A stretch of DNA of 29,171 nucleotides, from positions 1 to 29,171 of the forward strand of contig DASUSF010000182.1 in NCBI GenBank assembly GCA_036375275.1. The letters run 5' to 3'. Positions 9,513-16,545 of the stretch are shown piece after piece. The position numbers and the translations under genes are program-made. Numbering within the stretch: position 1 is the stretch's first letter; every line of letters begins with the position of its first letter. The notes beneath the pieces were generated by a model. It searched no databases, was not told the origin of the DNA, and saw nothing but the letters and a program-made list of their open reading frames with translations. This DNA is from DASUSF01 sp036375275. Its GTDB lineage: Bacteria > Pseudomonadota > Alphaproteobacteria > Geminicoccales > Geminicoccaceae.

Positions 9513-10372
9513 CAGTTGCTTCCCTCTTGCACGTCGACGTTCTCGGTCGCGCGGCCGCGCAGGACGAGGAGACGGTTGCCGAAGGTGTCGACCTTGCGGA
9601 GCACCTGCGAAACGTCACTGTCCCAGGTGAAGGTCGGGCCTTCGGCGAGCTCGGTCGGCGTGCCGGCCTGATCGCCCGAGGCCAGGCTCCTGAGGCTCAG
9701 CGACAGCTTCCCGAGCTCGGTGATCAGCGTGACCTCCTCGGCCTGGCGCGGCGTCACCTCCAGGGTTGCGGTGCGCGCCTTCTCGTTCGCCTCACCCTCC
9801 TCCGGCGTGTCGTCGGTCGCCACGCCCATCGCGATCACGCGGATGTCGCTCAGGACGGTCTCGCTGACCCGCCGGGTCGCCTTGTCGCCGCTGATCGTCT
9901 GGGTCAGGATCAGGTCGACCCGGTCGCCCGGGAAGATCAGCCCGGCGTTGCCCGAGATCGCCGTGATCGGCACCGAGACCGCGCGCGCCCCCGGCTCGAG
10001 CACCGCGGCGAGGAAGCCGCGCTCGCCCGGCTTGACCACGCCGCCATCGGTGATCGGCTCGCCGCCGGCGATGCCCCGCCTGACCACGGCGCCGATCAGG
10101 TCCTCTTCCGAGCGCTGGTCGCGCAGGAAGTAGGACGCCGGGACGTCGTCGGTCGGCCAGCGCTGCCAGCGGAGCTGCTTGGGCTTGATGAAGCTGCCGG
10201 CAGGCAGCGGGACGTCGGCGACCAGGACCTCGTGGATCGCCTCCTTGGGCGGCGGAGCGGCGACCGCGGCGATCGTGGTCTGCTGGCCCTCGATCCAGCT
10301 CCGCGCGTACATCGCGGTGGCGCCGGCCACGACCACGGCAACCAGTAGGACGAGGATGCGACGGGCACCCAT
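9512..10372 (-). CDS. cpaB: Flp pilus assembly protein CpaB/RcpC
   Basis: 286 aa. It has an N-terminal membrane anchor (about 5-22), then a SAF-type domain (about 48-115, EVLVADVPLPAGSFIKP) and the RcpC domain (VPITAISGNAGLIFPGDRVDLILTQ). It is periplasmic and acts with the CpaC secretin, probably stabilising the channel. The ATG at 10372 is preceded by a strong AAGGAGG that overlaps the cpaA stop codon, so translation of the two genes is likely coupled. The cpaA-cpaB gap is 10 nt. Confidence 0.94.
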   Translation of the reverse strand: MGARRILVLLVAVVVAGATAMYARSWIEGQQTTIAAVAAPPPKEAIHEVLVADVPLPAGSFIKPKQLRWQRWPTDDVPASYFLRDQRSEEDLIGAVVRRGIAGGEPITDGGVVKPGERGFLAAVLEPGARAVSVPITAISGNAGLIFPGDRVDLILTQTISGDKATRRVSETVLSDIRVIAMGVATDDTPEEGEANEKARTATLEVTPRQAEEVTLITELGKLSLSLRSLASGDQAGTPTELAEGPTFTWDSDVSQVLRKVDTFGNRLLVLRGRATENVDVQEGSN

Positions 10373-10382
10373 GGCAGCCTCC

Positions 10383-10925
10383 TTAGATCGACTTCAGATG
10401 CTGGAGCGCGACGGCGAGGCCGCCGGTGGCGATGGCGACGCCGTAAGGCAGGGTGACCGGCAGCGCCTGCTCGCGGTCACCGCCCGCCGGCGACCGATCG
10501 GCCGGAACCGGGCGGAGCGGACCGAGCGTCGGGCGGAGCGGCACGAGCAGCGGGACGATCATCCAGCCGTAGCGCTGCCAGGCGAGGCCCGCGATCGCGA
10601 GCAGGCCGCCGGTCAGGCTCATCACGGTGGCGAACAGGGCGAGGTGCTCCATCCCGGCCCAGAGGGTCACCACCGTGATCAGCTTGACGTCGCCCCCGCC
10701 CAGGATCTGCCGCGCGAACAGGACGGCACCGATCATGAAGGCGGCGAGCGCGATCACGAGCGCGATCGGCCAGCCGCCGGCTTCGGGAGCGGCCACCAGC
10801 CAGGGCGCCCAGAGCACGCCGACGCCGAGCACCAGCCAGTTCGGGATCCGGCGGCTGCGCAGATCCTCGAGCGCCGCCACCAGCAGGAGGGCGGCGTAGA
10901 GGGCGAGGCAGAGAGGCGCGCTCAT
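10383..10925 (-). CDS. cpaA: Prepilin peptidase CpaA/TadV (A24 aspartic protease)
   Basis: 180 aa. This polytopic membrane protease cleaves the Flp prepilin leader. Both catalytic aspartates of the A24 family are visible: D21 (EDLRSRRIPN) and D79 in the GxGD motif (LGGGDVK). It is a short CpaA-type enzyme without the N-methylase domain of PilD. A hydrophilic loop near 138-150 (PVPADRSPAGGDREQ) precedes the last membrane segment. It lies 27 nt after flp2, matching the usual flp-cpaA order. Confidence 0.93.
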   Translation of the reverse strand: MSAPLCLALYAALLLVAALEDLRSRRIPNWLVLGVGVLWAPWLVAAPEAGGWPIALVIALAAFMIGAVLFARQILGGGDVKLITVVTLWAGMEHLALFATVMSLTGGLLAIAGLAWQRYGWMIVPLLVPLRPTLGPLRPVPADRSPAGGDREQALPVTLPYGVAIATGGLAVALQHLKSI

Positions 10926-10952
10926 GGTGTCGAGGTCGACGAACCGGGCGGC

Positions 10953-11174
10953 TCAGGAGAGCACCGAAGCGATGGCGCTGGTGATCTGGTTCATCGGCAG
11001 GCCGATCAGCGAGTCCCGCAGCATCTCGAGCACCCCGACCAGAGCGAGGGCGACGAGTGCCGCGATGAGGCCGTACTCGATGGCGGTCGCGCCGCGCCGG
11101 CAGGCAGCGATCGCGGTGGCCGGGATCGCGATGGCGCGGAGCCTCGGCTCGAGCACGGTCAGAAGTCTCTGCAT
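10953..11174 (-). CDS. Flp-type pilin, second copy with long leader
   Basis: 73 aa. The Flp motif is clear: a Gly cleavage site followed by ATAIEYGLIAALVA, with Glu at +5 and Tyr at +6, the core that becomes the pilus fibre after CpaA cleavage. Fourteen residues from the cleavage site are identical to flp1. The predicted leader is 28 aa (MQRLLTVLEP...ACRRG), much longer than in flp1 and partly hydrophobic, which is unusual. An internal GTG would still leave about 22 aa. The ATG at 11174 has GGGAG about 6 nt upstream. The mature part is about 45 aa and ends SAIASVLS. It could be a minor pilin or pseudopilin, since no TadE/F is present. Confidence 0.85.
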   Translation of the reverse strand: MQRLLTVLEPRLRAIAIPATAIAACRRGATAIEYGLIAALVALALVGVLEMLRDSLIGLPMNQITSAIASVLS

Positions 11175-11209
11175 CGTCGTCTCCCGGATCACGCCTTTGA
11201 AGGAGCAGA

Positions 11210-11241
11210 GGTCGCGCCGGCCCGATCGGATCGGCGCGACC
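11210..11241 (-). other. Hairpin between flp1 and flp2
   Basis: A perfect 10-bp inverted repeat (ggtcgcgccg at 11210-11219, cggcgcgacc at 11232-11241) with a 12-nt loop lies in the 113-nt gap between the two pilin genes. Imperfect pairing extends outward (cagag/catctg). No U-run follows in the direction of transcription. It may protect the flp1 mRNA 3' end or cause partial termination, so that the first pilin is made in excess over the assembly proteins. That role is inference. Confidence 0.6.
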
Positions 11242-11287
11242 ATCTGCCTGACCGCCGCGCCCGACCGGACACGGCGAACGCGATCGA

Positions 11288-11464
11288 TCAGGTGGCGGCA
11301 GCGCCGTCGAGCGAGGTCGACACGGCGGTGAAGATGTTGTTGAGGCTGTCGCCCAGCGCGCCGAGCACGGTGATGATGGCGACCGCGACCAGGGCCGCGA
11401 TCAGGCCGTACTCGATCGCGGTCGCGCCGCTCTCGTCCTTCAGAAGCTTGCGAATGGTGCTCAT
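11288..11464 (-). CDS. flp1: Flp-type major pilin
   Basis: 58 aa. It has a short leader of 13 aa (MSTIRKLLKDESG), a cleavage Gly, then ATAIEYGLIAALVAVAII with the conserved Glu +5 and Tyr +6. This is a standard Flp prepilin, the subunit of the Tad pilus used for tight adherence. The ATG at 11464 is chosen over the longer frame from 11503 because it gives the normal leader length and has a GGGGA site about 8-9 nt upstream. It is the first gene of the operon and the likely major pilin. Confidence 0.93.
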   Translation of the reverse strand: MSTIRKLLKDESGATAIEYGLIAALVAVAIITVLGALGDSLNNIFTAVSTSLDGAAAT

Positions 11465-11662
11465 GGAACGTTTCCCCACGCGGATTGCGGTTACACGTCC
11501 CACTGTTGCTCAAATAGATTAACGATCGGTGTAGCCAGCATCTTGCGCTTTGTCGTCATGAAGCGGTGGGCGACAGGATGCATTCAAGTATATCGGTAGT
11601 CACGACCCGGCGAGGATTGGCGGCGGCAGGCCGGCGAAGCCGGCACCAGAGGGTCGGAGCCG
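11465..11662 (-). promoter_or_regulatory. Presumed promoter region of the Tad operon
   Basis: This 198-bp region between the methyltransferase gene and flp1 contains stretches (about 11500-11600) clearly more AT-rich than the genes. On the plus strand it has TTAACGAT (11519-11526), one base from the TTAACCAT CtrA half-site motif, 55 bp upstream of the flp1 start. No full TTAA-N7-TTAA site and no firm -35/-10 pair could be seen. No gene is supported here. Confidence 0.45.
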
Positions 11663-12283
11663 TCAGACGCGGCAGCGGAGCATGGTCCAGGGGAGCGGTG
11701 TCCGCACCTCCTCGACCCGCGCGAAGCGGCCGACCAGCCGGACGAAGCGCCGGGTCGAGAAATGCTGCAGGTGGCCGGGGGTGTTGCCGAGGGCACCGAG
11801 GTAGTGGCCCCGGACGACGTTCAGGACCCGCCAGAGCGGCTCGCGCGGCACGCTCACGATGAGATGCGGTCGCGCGAGCTCGGCCAGGCGGGCGAGCGCG
11901 GCTTCGGGATCGGACACATGCTCCAGGACCTCGCACGCGACCACCAGCTCCGCGGAATCGCGCGTCGGCTGCAGGTCGTGCAGATCACGGACCTCGAGCG
12001 CGTCGGCGAGCCCGAGCGGAGCGAGGCGCCGCCGCGCTTCGGCGATCGTGGACGCACAGACGTCGGTGCCGCGGATGCGCAGCCCGGCGCGGGCGAAGCG
12101 CTCGAGCAGGTGGCCCTCGCCGCAGCCGACCTCGTGGACGGCCCGTGCGCCGGTCGCGACGACCAGGTCGTCGAGGCAGGCGAGGAAGTTCCGGACCATC
12201 ACCCGGGCCAGCGGGTTTCGGCTCGCGTACTTGGGATAGACGTTGCCGCCGATCACCGGCTCGCGGAGGGTCTCGGAGCGCAT
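11663..12283 (-). CDS. SAM-dependent class I methyltransferase
   Basis: 206 aa. The SAM-binding motif I EVGCGEGH (51-58), the acidic end of the next strand (RGTDVCAST) and the ACEVLEHVSDPEAAL motif place it in the Methyltransf_11/23 group (UbiE/BioC-like Rossmann methyltransferases). The target is not recognisable. As the third gene of an operon with a GT-C protein and a GT2 glycosyltransferase (11 nt downstream of the latter), it plausibly methylates a sugar, lipid carrier or glycan end. The ATG at 12283 gives a normal length; upstream in-frame Met codons lie inside the GT2 gene. Confidence 0.85.
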   Translation of the reverse strand: MRSETLREPVIGGNVYPKYASRNPLARVMVRNFLACLDDLVVATGARAVHEVGCGEGHLLERFARAGLRIRGTDVCASTIAEARRRLAPLGLADALEVRDLHDLQPTRDSAELVVACEVLEHVSDPEAALARLAELARPHLIVSVPREPLWRVLNVVRGHYLGALGNTPGHLQHFSTRRFVRLVGRFARVEEVRTPLPWTMLRCRV

Positions 12284-12294
12284 TGGCCGGCTCC

Positions 12295-13299
12295 TCAGGC
12301 GGCTGCGGAATCGCCGGGCGAGCGCCGGGTGCCGCATCGTTCGATGGTCGCATCCGGGCTCCGGAAGCTCTCGCGCGCGAGCAGCTTCTCGAGCAGCTTC
12401 CGGTTCACCGCGATCAGGTCGGCGAGGATTCCGATCAGCACCGTGACGGCGCCGAGCGTCATCAGCATGGTCGCCAGGATGACCGACTGGACGTGGCCGT
12501 CGCCCTCGCCCGCGAGCGCGAAGCCGAGGTAGCGGACCGCGAAGGCGAAGCCGGCCGCGAACGCAAGCAGTCCGAGGCCGAGAAAGAAGCGAAGGGGACG
12601 GTAGGTGGCGAAGCTCCGGAGGATCGTGATCGCCGAGCGGAGCACATAGCTCGGCATGCTCCGGACCAGGCGCGAGGGGCGGAGGTCGGGATTGGTCCGC
12701 ACCGGCACCGAGGCCACGCCGAGGCGACTGTGGCCGGCGGCGATGATGGTCTCGAGGGTGTAGGTGTATTCGCCGTGCACGTGGAGGCGTCGCGCCGCGG
12801 CACGCGACAACGCACGGAATCCGCTCGGCGCGTCGACCACCTCGGTGCGTGAGGCCGCGCGCACGACCATGCTGCCCACGAGCTGGAGCGTCTTCTTCAT
12901 GGTCGAGAAGTGCGCCGTGCCCGCGATCGGTCGGGCGCCGACCACGAGGTCGGCGCTGCCGTCGAGGATCGGCCGGATGAGCTTCGGGATGTCGCGCGCG
13001 TCGTACTGGTTGTCGGCGTCGGTGTTGACGATCACGTCGGCGCCGACCTCGAGCGCCGCTTCCAATCCGGCGGCGAAGGCCCGGGCGAGGCCGAGGTTCC
13101 GGCCGAGCCGGACGATGTAGTCGGCGCCGTGCGCCCGCGCGACCTCGACCGTGGCGTCGCTGCTGCCGTCGTCGATCACCATCCAGCGGACCGCCGCCAC
13201 GCCCGGCACCTCGCGGGGCAGGGCGGCCATGGTGACGCCGAGCGTCCCGGCCTCGTTGAAGCAGGGGATCTGGATGACGAGGACCGGTCGGCCGGTCAT
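12295..13299 (-). CDS. Family 2 glycosyltransferase, polyprenyl-phosphate sugar transferase type
   Basis: 334 aa. The GT2 fold is shown by IPCFNEAGTL, the nucleotide-binding VIDDGSSDAT (DD at 43-44) and the DxD motif DAD (94-96) in NTDADNQY. The stretch DAPSGFRALSR is typical of dolichol-phosphate-mannose-synthase-like proteins. Two hydrophobic segments follow (about 238-262 and 270-297), as in GtrB/ArnC-like enzymes that load a sugar on undecaprenyl phosphate. The lipid-linked sugar could feed the adjacent GT-C protein. The ATG at 13299 overlaps the upstream gene's stop by 4 bp (ATGA). Confidence 0.88.
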   Translation of the reverse strand: MTGRPVLVIQIPCFNEAGTLGVTMAALPREVPGVAAVRWMVIDDGSSDATVEVARAHGADYIVRLGRNLGLARAFAAGLEAALEVGADVIVNTDADNQYDARDIPKLIRPILDGSADLVVGARPIAGTAHFSTMKKTLQLVGSMVVRAASRTEVVDAPSGFRALSRAAARRLHVHGEYTYTLETIIAAGHSRLGVASVPVRTNPDLRPSRLVRSMPSYVLRSAITILRSFATYRPLRFFLGLGLLAFAAGFAFAVRYLGFALAGEGDGHVQSVILATMLMTLGAVTVLIGILADLIAVNRKLLEKLLARESFRSPDATIERCGTRRSPGDSAAA

Positions 13300-15200
13300 G
13301 CCCCGGACCCTCGCGACCCGGTCGCGACCCCGGGAGGGGCATGCTCGAAGAGGCGCACGTCGGAAGTCGACCGGCCCGGCATCGGTACCGGACGCAGCCA
13401 GGGGGGGAAGTCCCCCCCGAGCAGTCGGTCATACAGCGTCGGCGCCCGACGGCGCGCGGCCGCTTCGACGAAGCCCGCTTCGGACGCGCTGCCGCAGATC
13501 AGGATCCAGTCGGCTCCGTGCTCCCGCAGCAGCGCCCCGGCATGGGTTGGATCCCTGCTGGCGAACGTCTCCGCGGTCGCTGCGAAACCCGGCTGCGGCC
13601 GGTGGTTCGGGATCGACAGAACCGCGTGGTGGGTCCGGTAGAGGAGCTCCGGTCCGACGTCCGCGATCGCCATGATGGTGCGGGGTTCCGTGGAGAGACG
13701 GTTCAGGAGCGGAGCCAGATCCCTCACCGGGCACGCGCCGCTCGCCGTCTCGACCGGCGCCGGGCCAGGGAGGAGCCCGGCCGCGCCGAGGGTCCAGAGC
13801 AGGCTAAGGGCGACCGCAGGCGGGCGGACCAGAACCAGCCGGACCCCGGACGTGCGCCGCGTCAGACCCCGGAGCAGCTCTCCGATCGCAGCGGCGTAGG
13901 GCACCACCAGCAGGCTCTCGGCGTAGATCCCCCAGCGAACCTGGTGGAATGTGAGCGGCAGCGTCAGCCCCAGCCCCAGCGCGACCGGCAGCCACCGCCG
14001 CCGCTCGACCGCGTCTCCCTTGATCAGCCGGGTGATCAGGAACGGCACCGCGATGAGCGCGAGGCCGCTCCAGAAGAGCAGCCGGTTGAGAAACGTGCCG
14101 ATCTCGCCGTTTCTCAGCCACTCGAGCCGGACCGGCGGCTGGATCTCGAGAATTCGGCTGAGGCGGAGTTCCTGGTACACCGGGTCGACCCTGCCGAGGA
14201 TGCCGTGGCGAAGGTCGGGGAACAGAGCCATCATCAGGATGGTCACGAGCAGCGCGCCCGCGAGGCTGGTGAGCAGCCGGACCGGCCACCGCTCCGCCCG
14301 GGTCGTTGCCGCCACGCGCCGCGCGCTCCACCAGAAGACGGTGATCATGGCGAACAGGACCACGTGAACCAGCGAGATCCGGTCGGCCTCGGCCGCCAGC
14401 AGGTCGTGGCCGCCGCGCTCGATCAGCAGGGCGAGGCCTGCGATCGACGCGGTCGCCAGCGCAAACTCCTGGCTCACCGGCGCGAGCCTCCGCTCTCCGG
14501 CGAGCCAGGGCAGGCCGAGGGTGATCATGAAGATCGCGATGAAGATCAGGGATTCGCTGCTGATCCAGAGCGCGATGCCGGCGACGAAACCCGCGAGCCG
14601 GGCCGCCTTGAGCGGAGCGCCGAGCTGGGGATCGAGCGCGCGCACGACGAGCCCGAGCGCGATCAGGAACAGCAGGAGCAGGATGCTGTGATGGTCGGCG
14701 CGACCGAGGCCGCCGTACCCCAGCACCGCGGGCTGGAGCAGGAGCAGGAGACAGGCGAGGAAGCGCTCCTGACGGGCGAGCAGCGGCGCGCATGCCAAGT
14801 CAAGCGCCAGCAGCGCGAGACCGAGCATGACCGGGCTGATCAGCTGGCCCGTCAGGAGCAGTGCGCTCTCGAAGCCCATGGCCGGAGCGAGCAGACGGGC
14901 GCCGAGCCAGAGCATCAGATCCAGCGGCCTCGTCCAGTGCTGGACATGACCGCCGGTTGCGGGGCCGACCCGGGCTTCGCGGGAATCGAACCAGCTGGCA
15001 CCGCCCTCGAGCCCCTGCACGCGGACGAGGCGCATGTAGGCGTCGGGGTCGGCGAGACCCGCCAGGTCGTATCCACCGGTCACCTTGGCGACCAGGACCT
15101 GGACCAGGATCAGCACCCCGAGCGGGAGCAGGATCAGCCAGCCGAGGTGATCCCGGGTCTGGTGGGGCAGGGGGGCAGGGCAGGTGACGGCAGTGGACAT
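13296..15200 (-). CDS. Polytopic GT-C glycosyltransferase, STT3/oligosaccharyltransferase-like
   Basis: 634 aa with about 12 or more hydrophobic segments and a C-terminal soluble, probably periplasmic, domain (about 480-634). An early external loop carries DPDAYMRL (51-58) and WFD (70-72). A second loop has GRADHH (167-171), like the acidic and DHH motifs of STT3/AglB/PglB-type enzymes that use lipid-linked sugars. I do not see the WWDxG acceptor motif of true N-oligosaccharyltransferases, so it may instead be a different lipid-sugar-using GT-C transferase. It is the first gene of the operon, overlapping GT2 by 4 bp. The GT2 enzyme would supply polyprenyl-phosphate sugar for it. The family call is moderate and the acceptor is unknown. 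Confidence 0.65.
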   Translation of the reverse strand: MSTAVTCPAPLPHQTRDHLGWLILLPLGVLILVQVLVAKVTGGYDLAGLADPDAYMRLVRVQGLEGGASWFDSREARVGPATGGHVQHWTRPLDLMLWLGARLLAPAMGFESALLLTGQLISPVMLGLALLALDLACAPLLARQERFLACLLLLLQPAVLGYGGLGRADHHSILLLLFLIALGLVVRALDPQLGAPLKAARLAGFVAGIALWISSESLIFIAIFMITLGLPWLAGERRLAPVSQEFALATASIAGLALLIERGGHDLLAAEADRISLVHVVLFAMITVFWWSARRVAATTRAERWPVRLLTSLAGALLVTILMMALFPDLRHGILGRVDPVYQELRLSRILEIQPPVRLEWLRNGEIGTFLNRLLFWSGLALIAVPFLITRLIKGDAVERRRWLPVALGLGLTLPLTFHQVRWGIYAESLLVVPYAAAIGELLRGLTRRTSGVRLVLVRPPAVALSLLWTLGAAGLLPGPAPVETASGACPVRDLAPLLNRLSTEPRTIMAIADVGPELLYRTHHAVLSIPNHRPQPGFAATAETFASRDPTHAGALLREHGADWILICGSASEAGFVEAAARRRAPTLYDRLLGGDFPPWLRPVPMPGRSTSDVRLFEHAPPGVATGSRGSGA

Positions 15201-15307
15201 GAACGTCAGGGCTTGAGCCGGCGGCGGATGACCGTCCTCAGGCTCGGCGGTTTCGGTAAAGATCTCGCTAACGTTCGCTCGCCTGCTCAGCGCTTCTGGC
15301 GCATGCC
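15201..15307. promoter_or_regulatory. Divergent intergenic region between the glycan operon and the PHA cluster
   Basis: These 107 bp separate two divergently read operons and must contain both promoters unless they are read through from elsewhere. The section 15247-15290 (ggtttcggtaaagatctcgctaacg) is the least GC-rich. No confident sigma-70 hexamers or operator could be named. Confidence 0.4.
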
Positions 15308-16432
15308 ATGACCCAGGGCGCGCGCGCCAGGCGCGGCCCGCGGCCGCTCGCGCTGCACCTCGCTGCCGCGCGTGCGGCGTGGGCGGGGCCCGCCGCCTCC
15401 CGCGAAGACCGGGAACGCTTCCTCGCCTTCCTCGAAGGCGTCCGACGCTATCATGCGCATCCTTTCCGACGGCCCGTGCGCGAGCGTCCGGTGGTGTGGT
15501 CGGCCGGCTCGTCGCGCCTGCTCGACGGCGGCCCCGCCGAGGGCTGGCCCGTCCTGGTCGTGCCGTCGCTGATCAACCGCGCCGAGATCCTGGATCTCCT
15601 GCCGGGGGCCTCCCTCGTCGACCGGCTGGCGGCGGCGGGGCTTCGGCCGCTCCTCCTCGACTGGGGCGAGCCCGGGCCGGTCGAGCGGCGCATGAGCCTC
15701 GGCGCTCTGATCGAGGAGCGGCTGGGCGGCGCGCTGGGATGGGTCCGCAACGAGCTGGGTCGGCGTCCGATCGCTCTCGGCTACTGCATGGGCGGCACCC
15801 TGGCGCTTGGCCTGGCCGCGCTCGCGGAACCGGAGCTTGCCGGCCTCGCGCTTCTGGCGTCGCCGTTCGATTTCCACGCCGCCGGCCTCGACGGCGCGGC
15901 GTTCCAGGAGATCGCGGGGGAGCCCGCTGCGCTTCTGGCAGCCGGCCTCGGCGCGCTTCCGGTGGACGCGATCCAGGCGTTGTTCGCCGGCCTCGACCTT
16001 CTCGAAGTGCCGCGGAAGTTCGCGCGCTTCAGCATTCTCGATCCGGACGGCGAGGTGGCACTCCGCTTCGTCGCGGTCGAAGACTGGCTGAACGACGGGG
16101 TGCCGCTCGGCGCGGAGATCGCTCGCGAATGTCTGGTCGGCTGGTATGGCCGCAACCAACCGGCGCGCGGCCTGTGGACGGTCGGTGGCCACCCGGTGCG
16201 CCCCGAGCGTTTCGCCCTGCCGGTGCTGCTCGCGCTGCCGGCACGCGACCGGATCGTCCCGCGCGCCGCCGCTGCGGCGCTCGCGCTTCGCCTCCCCAAC
16301 CGGCCGACGGTGATCACTCCGAGCGGTGGCCACATCGCGATGATCACCAGCCGACGCGCCTCGAGCGGGCTGTATGCGCCGCTGCTCGCGTGGCTGCAGG
16401 AAGTTGCTGCAGCGCAAAAGGGGGTGTGCTAG
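15308..16432 (+). CDS. PhaC-like alpha/beta-hydrolase, putative short PHA synthase
   Basis: 374 aa. The alpha/beta-hydrolase fold carries the PhaC-type lipase box GYCMGG with catalytic Cys160 (Cys, not Ser), D314 (LPARDRIVP), H342 (GGHIAM) and W260 (VEDWLNDGVP). These match the Cys-Asp-His triad of PHA synthases, which polymerise (R)-3-hydroxyacyl-CoA. Class I synthases are about 580 aa. This one is near the size and triad spacing of class III PhaC (about 355 aa), but no PhaE partner is in the window. It precedes phaA and phaB on the same strand, which supports a role in PHB metabolism. It might alternatively be a depolymerase or an accessory. No clear ribosome site precedes the ATG at 15308, so the start is moderately sure. 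Confidence 0.75.
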   Translation: MTQGARARRGPRPLALHLAAARAAWAGPAASREDRERFLAFLEGVRRYHAHPFRRPVRERPVVWSAGSSRLLDGGPAEGWPVLVVPSLINRAEILDLLPGASLVDRLAAAGLRPLLLDWGEPGPVERRMSLGALIEERLGGALGWVRNELGRRPIALGYCMGGTLALGLAALAEPELAGLALLASPFDFHAAGLDGAAFQEIAGEPAALLAAGLGALPVDAIQALFAGLDLLEVPRKFARFSILDPDGEVALRFVAVEDWLNDGVPLGAEIARECLVGWYGRNQPARGLWTVGGHPVRPERFALPVLLALPARDRIVPRAAAAALALRLPNRPTVITPSGGHIAMITSRRASSGLYAPLLAWLQEVAAAQKGVC

Positions 16433-16545
16433 GGGGCGCCGGAACGCCTATATAGCGGCTTGCAAGCCACACGCGGTGCATCCGGTCGGCCCCACGCGGG
16501 AACCGGATGCGCCCGCGATCGAGCCAAGAGCCCTGGGGAGAACAC
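16433..16545 (+). promoter_or_regulatory. phaA leader with a 12-bp palindrome and a hairpin
   Basis: Between the PhaC-like gene and phaA lie a perfect 12-bp palindrome ggcttgcaagcc (16457-16468) and a hairpin with 9-bp arms (gcatccggt at 16478-16486, accggatgc at 16502-16510) plus an inner cccc/ggg pairing. A TATATA-like stretch (about 16449-16454) may be a -10 element. Two CTGCAG sites (16394-16399, 16407-16412) lie just before, inside the end of the PhaC-like gene; PhaR repressors of alphaproteobacteria bind CTGC/GCAG-type dyads. A phaA promoter here is inference. Confidence 0.5.

Noticed and set aside
7276..9618. 780-aa minus frame joining cpaC and cpaD
   Set aside because: Only the last 252 residues are real (CpaD); the rest is an out-of-frame reading of cpaC.
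11556..11936. Small minus frame upstream of flp1
   Set aside because: Arg/Pro-rich, overlaps the methyltransferase gene out of frame.
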